Notes under the pieces: model-generated | Told to the model about the DNA's origin: nothing | The model's input: the letters and a program-made list of their open reading frames with translations, nothing else | Databases searched by the model: none | Position numbers and translations under genes: made by a program | In this document: piece after piece, positions 1-5,640 of the stretch | Layout: every line of letters begins with the position of its first letter | How positions within the stretch are numbered: position 1 is the first letter of the stretch | Origin: an uncultured Lachnospiraceae bacterium | GTDB lineage: Bacteria; Bacillota; Clostridia; Lachnospirales; Lachnospiraceae | Reading direction: 5' to 3' | Length of the DNA: 6,900 bases | NCBI GenBank assembly: GCA_937885345.1 | Contig: CAKZZH010000117.1 | Location: forward strand, 1-6,900

Positions 1-2178
1 TGCATCACTATCCAAATGATTACTATCGCCAACTACTTTATACCAGACATAATAGGTTCCGGCTTCGGTGGCGGTGGGGATGGATGCGGTATATTCTTCG
101 GTTGCAGCTTCCTTCGTGCCGAGGGCGTACTGCATCTCGCCGTCTGTTGCTGTGCCTGCTATCACGAGTTCCTGTGCAGAGCCGTTATATGTAAGATTCT
201 TTGCGGTTGGTGCTTCCGTGACCGTCGCGGCATTCTCCTTGGCGATGGTGAAATTCACGCTTGCAGTCTTTGCGTCATCTCCCGTCCCGACAGTGATGGA
301 AGCGGTGTAAGCGCCCGCGTCTTTGGGTAATCCGTTATACGCGGAGCCGTCCTTCGTATAGCTGATGGCATAGGTGTCGGGGAATGCCGTAGTACTGTAC
401 CCGGTGCTCAATGTCGCCGGATAGGTGGTGGTTCCGTCATAGACCAAACTGCCGGTCGGGGCGATAATGGTAAGTTCCAAACCATCGGTAATGTCACAGG
501 CGCCCGTTCCGTCGCAGGTCGCCGTGATGGTCGCGCCGCTCGCGGAATAGGTGAAGCTGTGGGTGTGGGGCGCGAAGTTGTTGACCGTCATGTACTGGGA
601 GCGGGCATAGTTGCCATTGCTCTGCGCAACATGGTTGCTCAGATCGGTTTCGGGATTTGCGCTTGTGCCGCCGTAGAGGTGCATCCCTGTGCCGATGGTT
701 AGGGTGCCGTCGGTGCCTTTGCCGCCGCCACTGTAGCTGGAGCCGCCGCCGATGCCCACGCTGCTGCCGTTGGTGTTGTAGACGCAGCCATTGGCTTTGA
801 CCGTACCTCCATAGATAGCGACCGTGCCGCCGTCACCGCCAGCAGTGCTGCCGGAGTCGCCGCCGATACCCGCGCCGTTGAAGCCGTTAGCGGTAACCTC
901 GCCGCCGTAGATGGTGACCGTACCGCCGGTGCCGCCTACGCCGCCGCCACTGTTGCCTTCGCCGTCGCCACCGCCGATGCCCGCGCCGCCGCTGGCTGTG
1001 ACCGTTCCGCCGTAGATGGTGACCGTGCCGCCGGTGCATCCGATGCCCACCGTGACGTAACTCTCAGCTTTCAATTCACCCGTGCCTGCGCTCTGTCCGT
1101 AGATATTCAGCGTCGCGTTCGTGGCCGTGATGCTATCCGCCGTCAGCGTCGCGCCGTCGCAGAGGATGAGGTTTGCCGTGCCGTTTACGGTTATGCGGGT
1201 GTTGATGTTATAAGCGTCTATGCGGTGGTTGATACTCACATCGTCCTTCACAACGTACCACTTGCCATTCTCAAAGGAGGTGGTACTGCTTGTGACCACG
1301 GTGTAGCTGTCGCAGCTTTCCGTGGTGTAGTTGACCTTATTATTTGCACTGTCCCAACTTGCCGCCTGATAGGAAACTGCCGGCTGTGACAGCTTCAGCT
1401 CATACACACCTGATTCGTCTGATTTTTCAGATGCGAAGATGTCAGATGTCAGATTGAGGCATAAAGCGGGACGGACACCATTCGCTTCAGATACATTGCG
1501 GCTATAGACGTAGTCGCCGGGCACGTACGCCGCTCTTTGTGCATCCATGCTGGGCGAGCGCAGCCACCATTTGCCGTTGCCCTGGAAAATCGTGGAGCTG
1601 CTGCTTATCTGACTCACTTCTGCCGCTGAAAGAGGCCACAGGGTTGCGTTCGTCACTTCACTGCCGAATATGTTGTCTACTGATTGATAGTTAGTATAAC
1701 GTGAGCTGGCTCCTCCTGCCAATGTCCTTTGGGAAACCAAATCATTCTTCCATGTCTCATCCTCGCTCGTATAATAAGTTCCAATCTTTTCACTATCTAC
1801 AAAGCCATCTATTGTGGTCTTGAGATTGGAACTACCATAGGCGTTACCGTCACTATTATTTAAATTGAATTTTGCTGTGCCCCAGTTCTCCTTCGCCAGT
1901 AATACAAGCGTGGTTTCTCCTGTTTGTGAGGTAACAGCACCAGCTGCTATTTGGACTCCTACGCTGTTGCTTGCGATGACATACCACTGCTTACCGGCGT
2001 ACTCCAATACTTTTGCTTCTGTTACTTTGCCATCTGTTACTGTCGGTTTTAGCACTTCTGCCGCAGTATTATCCACCGCACGCACCGTCAAGCTCATACA
2101 CGGCATCAGACCGACGACCATAGCCAGCGTGAGCAAAAAGCCGAGTAGCTTCCTTCCTAAATTTCGTTTTTTCTTCAT
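1..2178 (-). CDS. Large secreted surface protein with DUF6273-like, glycine-rich beta-helix-like and MBG domains (N-terminal 726 codons, 3' end outside window)
   Basis: I read this frame by translating the minus strand; it is open from ATG at 2178 to the left edge. Residues 1-35 form a signal peptide (basic KKKR start, hydrophobic core, cleavage likely near VRA-VD). Residues about 44-250 resemble DUF6273 of Clostridia: WYVIAS, a mid-region WPLS, then WWLRSPS and VRPALCLNL. Residues about 300-535 look like a right-handed beta-helix with three copies of GG-TVTIYGG-TV-A-G blocks ending GIGGG. Residues 538-563 hold an HTHSFTYSASGATITATC segment seen in related Clostridia proteins. From 567 on there is an MBG/Ig-like domain (LVYDGTT, DAGAYTASI) and a second begun (NLTYNGSAQ, EAGTYYVWYKV). 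The start is supported by AAGGAGG 8 nt upstream. The role is probably adhesion or cell-surface binding, by inference; the ligand and anchoring mode are unknown because the C-terminus is missing. The first half is AT-richer than the GC-rich helix part. Confidence 0.88.
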   Translation of the reverse strand, partial: MKKKRNLGRKLLGFLLTLAMVVGLMPCMSLTVRAVDNTAAEVLKPTVTDGKVTEAKVLEYAGKQWYVIASNSVGVQIAAGAVTSQTGETTLVLLAKENWGTAKFNLNNSDGNAYGSSNLKTTIDGFVDSEKIGTYYTSEDETWKNDLVSQRTLAGGASSRYTNYQSVDNIFGSEVTNATLWPLSAAEVSQISSSSTIFQGNGKWWLRSPSMDAQRAAYVPGDYVYSRNVSEANGVRPALCLNLTSDIFASEKSDESGVYELKLSQPAVSYQAASWDSANNKVNYTTESCDSYTVVTSSTTSFENGKWYVVKDDVSINHRIDAYNINTRITVNGTANLILCDGATLTADSITATNATLNIYGQSAGTGELKAESYVTVGIGCTGGTVTIYGGTVTASGGAGIGGGDGEGNSGGGVGGTGGTVTIYGGEVTANGFNGAGIGGDSGSTAGGDGGTVAIYGGTVKANGCVYNTNGSSVGIGGGSSYSGGGKGTDGTLTIGTGMHLYGGTSANPETDLSNHVAQSNGNYARSQYMTVNNFAPHTHSFTYSASGATITATCDGTGACDITDGLELTIIAPTGSLVYDGTTTYPATLSTGYSTTAFPDTYAISYTKDGSAYNGLPKDAGAYTASITVGTGDDAKTASVNFTIAKENAATVTEAPTAKNLTYNGSAQELVIAGTATDGEMQYALGTKEAATEEYTASIPTATEAGTYYVWYKVVGDSNHLDSDA
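742..1032 (-). repeat. Glycine-rich tandem near-repeats inside the surface-protein gene
   Basis: Three copies of a block built on GGTV(T/A)IYGG(T/E)V-A-G, each ending in GIGG, occupy residues 383-404, 418-440 and 450-479 of the surface protein. The DNA is repetitive too, with recurring GGCACGGTCACCATCTACGG-type segments. Spacers between copies differ in length. In other Clostridia proteins such blocks are read as beta-helix rungs. DNA this repetitive may gain or lose copies by recombination and can cause assembly collapse. Confidence 0.75.
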
Positions 2179-2186
2179 TTAAACTT

Positions 2187-2193
2187 CCTCCTT
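2187..2193 (-). promoter_or_regulatory. Ribosome binding site of the surface-protein gene
   Basis: On the minus strand AAGGAGG is followed by AAGTTTAA (8 nt) and ATG at 2178. The near-perfect match fixes the start and implies strong translation once the mRNA is made. Confidence 0.9.
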
Positions 2194-2215
2194 GAAATTA
2201 TTTTTATATTAATAA

Positions 2216-2262
2216 AACCACTTTACATGACAGGGCATAATACCCCGTCAAGTAAGGTGGTT
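2216..2262 (-). promoter_or_regulatory. Long leader hairpin followed by a T-rich run, possible attenuator of the surface gene
   Basis: Arms of 20 nt (2216-2235 and 2243-2262) match at 17 of 20 positions around a 7-nt loop. On the minus strand the stem is followed by TTTTATTAATAT, which resembles an intrinsic terminator. It sits in the untranslated leader of the surface gene, with the ribosome binding site about 22 nt further on. It could be a conditional terminator, an mRNA-stabilising structure, a protein-binding palindrome, or a small dispersed repeat. No riboswitch class was recognised around it. Confidence 0.65.
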
Positions 2263-2312
2263 ATCCATTACATATATATGCTGTTTTATACGAAAAAAGG
2301 GCGCAGTTATAC

Positions 2313-2340
2313 CTTGCTTGCTTGCTTGCTTGCTTGCTTG
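2313..2340 (-). repeat. Simple sequence repeat: seven tandem CAAG units (CTTG on plus strand)
   Basis: Seven exact copies of a tetranucleotide make a 28-bp microsatellite. It starts directly after the -10 box of the putative promoter at 2341-2369, so transcription from that promoter would begin within the repeat. It lies about 135 bp upstream of the surface gene's start and in no supported coding frame. Tetranucleotide repeats are known slippage sites behind phase variation in other bacteria; that it varies here is inference. Confidence 0.92.
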
Positions 2341-2369
2341 AGCGTAGCGAATCTCGGCATACTTGTCAA
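2341..2369 (-). promoter_or_regulatory. Putative sigma-A promoter for the surface-protein gene
   Basis: On the minus strand a perfect -35 TTGACA (2369-2364) is followed by a 17-bp spacer and TACGCT (2346-2341), which keeps the most conserved T, A and final T of the -10 box. The expected start site falls 6-8 nt later, inside the CAAG repeat. The leader would then be about 155 nt and contain the hairpin. Confidence 0.6.
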
Positions 2370-2463
2370 CCCCCTTCGTTTTTCTTAACAAAGTTTATAT
2401 CGGCTATTCCTACAATAAGCTTTAGTTTTTTCTCACGGGTCTTTACTCTTTGTGTATTTTTAT

Positions 2464-2472
2464 ATTATATCA
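2464..2472 (-). promoter_or_regulatory. Extended -10 promoter element (TGATATAAT)
   Basis: The minus strand reads TGA-TATAAT, a perfect -10 with the TG extension of extended -10 promoters. No good -35 lies at 17 bp (TACTGT). It follows the dinD relic and points toward the surface gene, about 285 nt from its start codon. It could give a second, longer leader, or drive a small unrecognised transcript. Confidence 0.45.
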
Positions 2473-2515
2473 CAATCACTCGTCCAACAGTATTTTTTCT
2501 TTTTTTGCCTTTGCT

Positions 2516-2671
2516 TTAAGCCTTGCTGTGCCCACTATTTTCACAGGCAATCATAGCCCTTCCTATTACTTTAGAAAAATTCCTCCATTGAGCGTACTCC
2601 AATACCGGTGCAAGTTCTCTAGCGCTCCAATACTCGGTTCCATCATTTCTTACATGTTTAATATCCTCGAA
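2516..2671 (-). pseudogene. dinD: Relic of a DinD-family gene (N-terminal Bro-N part only)
   Basis: Translating the minus strand from 2671 to the TAA at 2516-2518 gives 51 codons that read like the start of DNA-damage-inducible protein D: FEDIKHV, then EYWSARELAPVLEYAQW, then WRNFSKVIGRAM and ACENSGHS. Those features (WSAREL, WxNFxKVI, AxxACxNSG) are typical of the Bro-N-type N-terminus of DinD. An in-frame TGA sits directly before the first F; an ATG at 2687 lies in another frame and would need a one-base shift to join. No ribosome binding site precedes it, and a terminator lies immediately upstream. The family is usually about 270-280 residues, so roughly four fifths is missing. I infer a dead remnant, perhaps left by a rearrangement or lost mobile element. 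The family call rests on remembered motifs, not a search. Confidence 0.7.
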
Positions 2672-2690
2672 TCACTATTAGAATCATTAC

Positions 2691-2719
2691 AAAAAGAGCT
2701 GGGAGCAAATGCTCTCAGC
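2691..2719 (-). terminator. Intrinsic terminator of the YczE/DJ-1 operon
   Basis: On the minus strand a 9-bp stem with one A-C mismatch (GCTGAGAGC / GCTCCCAGC) and an ATTT loop is followed by TC and TTTTT. It lies about 54 nt past the stop codon of the DJ-1-family gene and ends that transcript before the dinD relic. Confidence 0.75.
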
Positions 2720-2772
2720 CCTTGATCTTACCGGCTATACGAAGTTCTGAATGTTCTTCGAGGTATTCCTTT

Positions 2773-3348
2773 TCAATTAAGGTACTGCACCGAATCGCCT
2801 ACTTTATCGGCGGTCTGCTTATCTACAAGAATTTCAAGAAGCGCAAGCCCCTGGTCAATGGCCTTGCCCATTCCGCGGGCCGTTACGATATTATCGCAGA
2901 TTTCAACGCCGCTTCCGGTGTACTCTCCGCCGATGATATCCTTTTCAAAACCGGGATATGCGGTTGCCTTTTTGCCCCTTAGAAGACCCATATGTCCGAG
3001 AATACTTGGTGCTGCGCAGATTGCGGCAATTATTTTGCCGGAATTGTTGTAATGGATAATAAGTTTCTTAAGGCTTTCATTTGCCTCAAGATTAAGGGTT
3101 CCGGGCATTCCGCCGGGAAGAAAGATCGCATCCGCATTACCATAAAAAGGCACCGGATCATCGCCTACAAGATGATCCTTAAAAACTACATCCGCCATCA
3201 TTACGACTTTCTGGGCACTCACAACCTGTTCGTCCTCAGTGATACTTACCGTAACTACTTCCACTCCGCCCCTTCTGAGAATATCCAGAACCGCGAGTGC
3301 TTCAACGGTTTCAAATCCGTTGGCAAGAAACATGTACATTTTACTCAT
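2773..3348 (-). CDS. DJ-1/PfpI (ThiJ/YajL) family protein
   Basis: This is a complete 191-residue member of the DJ-1/PfpI superfamily of cytosolic class I glutamine amidotransferase-like proteins. Members include proposed deglycases, glyoxalases, chaperones and redox sensors. Visible features are the short N-terminal strand with Glu16 in FETVEAL (equivalent to Glu18 of human DJ-1), the LPGGMPG loop at 77-83, the nucleophile-elbow Cys111 in AAICAAPSILG, and VTARG at 155-159. The His126 position of human DJ-1 appears to be Tyr131 (AYPG), as in many bacterial members. Length is normal for the family. The start is supported by AAGGAGG with 8-nt spacing. It lies 21 nt downstream of the YczE-family gene on the same strand and is presumably co-transcribed with it. 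The exact substrate cannot be told; a role in reactive-carbonyl or oxidative stress is inference. Confidence 0.93.
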   Translation of the reverse strand: MSKMYMFLANGFETVEALAVLDILRRGGVEVVTVSITEDEQVVSAQKVVMMADVVFKDHLVGDDPVPFYGNADAIFLPGGMPGTLNLEANESLKKLIIHYNNSGKIIAAICAAPSILGHMGLLRGKKATAYPGFEKDIIGGEYTGSGVEICDNIVTARGMGKAIDQGLALLEILVDKQTADKVGDSVQYLN

Positions 3349-3356
3349 TATTAAAC

Positions 3357-3363
3357 CCTCCTT
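3357..3363 (-). promoter_or_regulatory. Ribosome binding site of the DJ-1-family gene
   Basis: AAGGAGG on the minus strand, followed by GTTTAATA and ATG at 3348. It lies in the 21-nt gap after the YczE-family stop codon, supporting one transcript with independent translation starts. Confidence 0.88.
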
Positions 3364-3369
3364 AAATTA

Positions 3370-4104
3370 TTATTTCTCAGTTGTCTCGGACGTGCCGCTG
3401 TCATGTGCCTCGGGCACCATGTTATCTGCTGCCTTTGCCGTACCGAGGATTTTCCCGACCGGCTTTCCAACAAAGGAAATGACCGGTCCGAGGAATAGCG
3501 CCATCACAAGTACGCCGACATTCGGAAGTCCTCCGCTTACCAGTGCACCGATAAGGACTACGGTATAATCAAACAATATCCTGATAATCGAGAACGGTAC
3601 CTTCTTAAGCTTGTCCTTCACTATCATCGGAACCGCATCATAAGGTGCAACTCCGACATTTGCATTCATATAAAGTGCTGCCGCAACCACAAAGAGAAGA
3701 AGCGCAGCGGCAAACACTATGATCCTGTACGGGTTGTCGGTGAAGATGTATTTCGGGATCATTTTACCCCAAACCCACCTGAAGAAATCCGCTATATATC
3801 CCACAAACACCATATTTGCTACGGTTCCGGGCCCTATAAGAGTCTTCTTCTGCCAGATCACGAGTGCAAGAAGAATGACATTAAGTATAAGCTGCCACGT
3901 ACCGAATGTAATGCCGATTTTATTCGCGATCGAAACATTCATAAAGGAACAAGGATCGGTTCCGAGATTGATCTCTATCAGAAAAGACAGGAAGAATCCC
4001 ATAAAAAACACACCTACGATCATTACGATCAAACGCTTTTGTAAATTACCGGCTTTCTTGTATTCATCAATGTACTCGCGAAAGAATCGCTTAACTGCGT
4101 TCAT
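3370..4104 (-). CDS. YczE/YyaS/YitT-family integral membrane protein
   Basis: A 244-residue hydrophobic protein with about six membrane segments (roughly residues 24-43, 69-84, 92-110, 127-146, 174-192 and 195-213). It matches the YczE-type family: NLGTDPCS at 46-53 after the first segment and a related NVGVAPYDAVP at 149-159 after the fourth, which suggests two similar halves, plus GPGTVANM before the third segment. The N-terminus is basic and amphipathic; the last 25 residues are a polar, acidic tail. The transport or signalling role of the family is poorly known; in Bacillus YczE has been linked to antibiotic production. The start has only a weak ribosome binding site (AAGG, 9 nt before ATG), much weaker than its neighbours. 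It is the first gene of an apparent operon with the DJ-1-family gene. Confidence 0.87.
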   Translation of the reverse strand: MNAVKRFFREYIDEYKKAGNLQKRLIVMIVGVFFMGFFLSFLIEINLGTDPCSFMNVSIANKIGITFGTWQLILNVILLALVIWQKKTLIGPGTVANMVFVGYIADFFRWVWGKMIPKYIFTDNPYRIIVFAAALLLFVVAAALYMNANVGVAPYDAVPMIVKDKLKKVPFSIIRILFDYTVVLIGALVSGGLPNVGVLVMALFLGPVISFVGKPVGKILGTAKAADNMVPEAHDSGTSETTEK

Positions 4105-4120
4105 TGTACCCTGCCTTACT

Positions 4121-4137
4121 GCCGGATCAGACCCGGC
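4121..4137 (-). promoter_or_regulatory. Small GC-rich hairpin in the leader of the YczE-family gene
   Basis: GCCGG and CCGGC flank a 7-nt loop, 16 nt upstream of the start codon and next to the weak ribosome binding site. It could reduce translation initiation. It is short and might be chance. Confidence 0.35.
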
Positions 4138-4140
4138 GAT

Positions 4141-4168
4141 TAATTAATATTTTATTTCTTTTTGACAA
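4141..4168 (-). promoter_or_regulatory. Putative promoter of the YczE/DJ-1 operon
   Basis: On the minus strand TTGTCA (4168-4163) is followed by a 16-bp A-rich spacer and TAATTA (4146-4141). The -35 is good and the -10 is poor. It overlaps the oppositely directed -35 of the CYTH gene promoter. Confidence 0.4.
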
Positions 4169-4190
4169 GTGCTATTCTATAATATAAGTA
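4162..4190 (+). promoter_or_regulatory. Putative promoter of the CYTH-domain gene
   Basis: A perfect TTGACA (4162-4167) is followed by an AT-rich run that contains TATAAT too close (10 bp), TATAAG at 15 bp and TAAGTA at 17 bp. The true -10 cannot be fixed by eye. Start of transcription near 4195 would give a leader of about 100 nt. Confidence 0.5.
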
Positions 4191-4218
4191 TCAAACTTAC
4201 AAGATTATTCAAAGCGGT

Positions 4219-4277
4219 GGTGCAACGACCGATCGGCAATTTACGGCAAGATACGTTCTGCAGCTTCGCGTTGCTCC
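4219..4277 (+). promoter_or_regulatory. Possible structured leader of the CYTH-domain gene
   Basis: GGTGCAACG (4219-4227) can pair with CGTTGCTCC (4269-4277) at 8 of 9 positions, closing a loop that holds the palindrome CCGATCGG (4229-4236) and a repeated CGGCAA. The structure would end just before the ribosome binding site (AAAGG at 4285-4289). No known riboswitch family was recognised. Confidence 0.35.
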
Positions 4278-4296
4278 ATTGAAGAAAGGTATGCAT

Positions 4297-4752
4297 ATGG
4301 AAATCGAAAGAAAATATCTTGTTGATAAAATCCCTTTTTCGTTAGACGGATATCATCTGCGCCTGATTGAGCAGGGGTATCTGTGCAGTGATCCCGTGGT
4401 GCGTGTCAGAAGGGACAATGACGACTACTATCTCACATACAAAGGGAGCGGGCTTCTTACAAGGGAAGAGTACAACCTGCCCATTACCAAAGAAGCGTAC
4501 GAACATATGATAGAGAAAGCGGACGGAAATGTTATAACCAAGAAACGTTATGAAATTCCCGAAAAAGACGGGCTCACGATCGAGCTGGATATCTTTGAAG
4601 GAGTATTCGAAGGACTGATATTTGCCGAAGTGGAATTTGATTCCGTAGAGGCTGCAAATGCATATATCCCGCCAAAGTGGTTTTCAAGAGATGTTACAGA
4701 ATGCGGCGAATATACCAACTGCGCGCTGAGCTACAAAGGGCTGTCGAGTTAG
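4297..4752 (+). CDS. CYTH-domain triphosphate tunnel metalloenzyme family protein
   Basis: A 151-residue single-domain CYTH protein. It opens with MEIERKYLV, the ExExK signature of the family, followed by RVRRDNDDYYLTYKG (basic and acidic residues alternating along tunnel strands), the EEYN strand, TKKRYEI, ELDIF, FAEVEF and a closing DVT segment. Such proteins bind triphosphates through a metal in a beta-barrel tunnel. Members include class IV adenylate cyclase, thiamine triphosphatase and inorganic triphosphatase; the small bacterial ExExK form is most often a tripolyphosphatase, but the substrate here is unknown. I chose ATG 4297 because AAAGG ends 7 nt upstream; ATG 4291 is only 1 nt from that site, and a TTG at 4279 overlaps it. 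It is transcribed divergently from the YczE operon and converges with the TtcA-like gene. Confidence 0.92.
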   Translation: MEIERKYLVDKIPFSLDGYHLRLIEQGYLCSDPVVRVRRDNDDYYLTYKGSGLLTREEYNLPITKEAYEHMIEKADGNVITKKRYEIPEKDGLTIELDIFEGVFEGLIFAEVEFDSVEAANAYIPPKWFSRDVTECGEYTNCALSYKGLSS

Positions 4753-4780
4753 TGCGCCGATCCGCAGACCACACGGCGCA
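4753..4780. other. GC-rich hairpin between convergent genes
   Basis: TGCGCCG and CGGCGCA form a perfect 7-bp stem around a 14-nt loop, starting on the base after the CYTH stop codon. No T-run follows on either strand, so it is not a canonical intrinsic terminator. It may protect mRNA 3' ends or take part in termination for the CYTH gene and the TtcA-like operon. Confidence 0.5.
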
Positions 4781-4809
4781 GCCCCGTCTTCACTGACTAT
4801 ATGATATTT

Positions 4810-5640
4810 CTACATATTCTCTTCGATGTATTTTTGCATACTGCCGAATATATTGTCTTTTACATGAGGATTCTCAATGCTGAGCTGTGCGATAAGTTTC
4901 TTAACGCGCAGCCGTGTTGTATCCTCTTCCTTGCCGATACTTGTAAGAGAACAGCTGCACTTAGTAAAATCAAGCCCCATATCATTCGTCCACGAAATAA
5001 TATTTTTTTCATGAATAAGATACATCGGGCGGATAAGCTGCATCCCTTCGACATTGTCACTCTTCAGCTTGGGAAGCATGGTTGAGATCTGTGCTCCGTA
5101 GAGCATGCTCATAAGAGTTGTCTCGATCACATCATCTCTGTGATGGCCGAGAGCTATCTTATTGCAGCCAAGCTCTGCTGCCTTTCTGTACAGATATCCT
5201 CTTCGCATGCGCGAACAGAAGAAACAAAGCGAACCTCCGTCCTTTACTGCTTCCTTCACATCGTCAAATATCGGGGCAGAAATTATATTTAGTTCGATAC
5301 CTAACTTTTTACAATTGGTGATAACAGAGTCCCTATGCGCCTTATCAAAGCCGGCATCAAGCATTATCGGTAAAATCCTGATGTCATAGACTTGGTGGGA
5401 TGCGGCCATTTGCATCATCTTGGCAAGAAGCATAGAGTCCTTGCCACCCGACACACAAACTGCAATATTATCACCGGGCTCTATAAGATTATATACGGCA
5501 ATCCCCTTTATCATGCGCTGCCAAAGATCGTGCGCATACTTACCCGTGATCAGTTTCTCTGTTTCCATAGTGTCACACTCGCCGCAGCCGCGGCCTGCAT
5601 TGTCATCCCCGCCGCAGTAGCGGCTAATATTATTTGTCAT
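4810..5640 (-). CDS. ttcA: TtcA-like PP-loop ATPase, tRNA 2-thiolation enzyme family
   Basis: A 276-residue cytosolic enzyme of the TtcA branch of the PP-loop family. These activate a tRNA base with ATP and transfer sulfur using an iron-sulfur cluster; TtcA makes 2-thiocytidine at tRNA position 32. Visible features are the PP-loop SGGKDS at 64-69, the CxxC of CFFC (Cys139, Cys142) followed by SRMRRGYLYRKAAELG, GHHRDD at 165-170, and a late Cys pair CSC (228, 230) where TtcA has its third cluster ligand. The ending (MQKYIEENM) also matches the family. I prefer ATG 5640, which overlaps the upstream stop by 11 nt and suggests translational coupling; there is no strong ribosome binding site, and ATG 5568 or 5685 are alternatives. 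The residues before the core contain Cys9, Cys19 and Cys22, unusual for TtcA. The target could be another tRNA position. Confidence 0.85.
   Translation of the reverse strand: MTNNISRYCGGDDNAGRGCGECDTMETEKLITGKYAHDLWQRMIKGIAVYNLIEPGDNIAVCVSGGKDSMLLAKMMQMAASHQVYDIRILPIMLDAGFDKAHRDSVITNCKKLGIELNIISAPIFDDVKEAVKDGGSLCFFCSRMRRGYLYRKAAELGCNKIALGHHRDDVIETTLMSMLYGAQISTMLPKLKSDNVEGMQLIRPMYLIHEKNIISWTNDMGLDFTKCSCSLTSIGKEEDTTRLRVKKLIAQLSIENPHVKDNIFGSMQKYIEENM

Larger units (their letters stand above)
2179..2772. other. 594-bp gene-poor region with promoters, simple repeat, leader hairpin and a gene relic
   Basis: No intact gene is supported here on either strand. In minus-strand order it holds a terminator (2691-2719), a dinD relic (2516-2671), an extended -10 promoter (2464-2472), a 32-codon lysine-rich open stretch without a start codon (2369-2464, same frame as the relic), a second promoter (2341-2369), seven CAAG units (2313-2340), a leader hairpin (2216-2262) and the ribosome binding site of the surface gene. 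Plus-strand open frames across it are AT-rich, lack good ribosome binding sites and run through the simple repeat or the terminator, so I do not call them. Confidence 0.7.

Noticed and set aside
16..330. Plus-strand open frames at 16-330, 68-310 and 1865-2182
   Set aside because: They are antisense shadows of the surface-protein gene, which has a signal peptide, domains and a strong ribosome binding site.
1429..1600. Diversity-generating retroelement variable region in the WWLRSP...VRPAL segment
   Set aside because: The segment recalls C-type-lectin-like targets, but no template repeat, reverse transcriptase or accessory gene is in the window, and the codons are not enriched for adenine-containing Asn or Ser sites.
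2313..2340. CRISPR-like or direct-repeat array
   Set aside because: Units are 4 bp with no spacers; this is a microsatellite.
2322..2725. Plus-strand open frames at 2322-2519 and 2450-2725
   Set aside because: They run through the CTTG repeat or the terminator, are low complexity and cover the dinD relic on the other strand.
4279..4296. TTG 4279 or ATG 4291 as start of the CYTH gene
   Set aside because: The ribosome binding site at 4285-4289 lies inside or too close to these starts; ATG 4297 has correct spacing and begins directly with the family signature.
4753..4780. Intrinsic terminator
   Set aside because: The stem is good but no T-run follows on either strand, so it is listed only as a hairpin.
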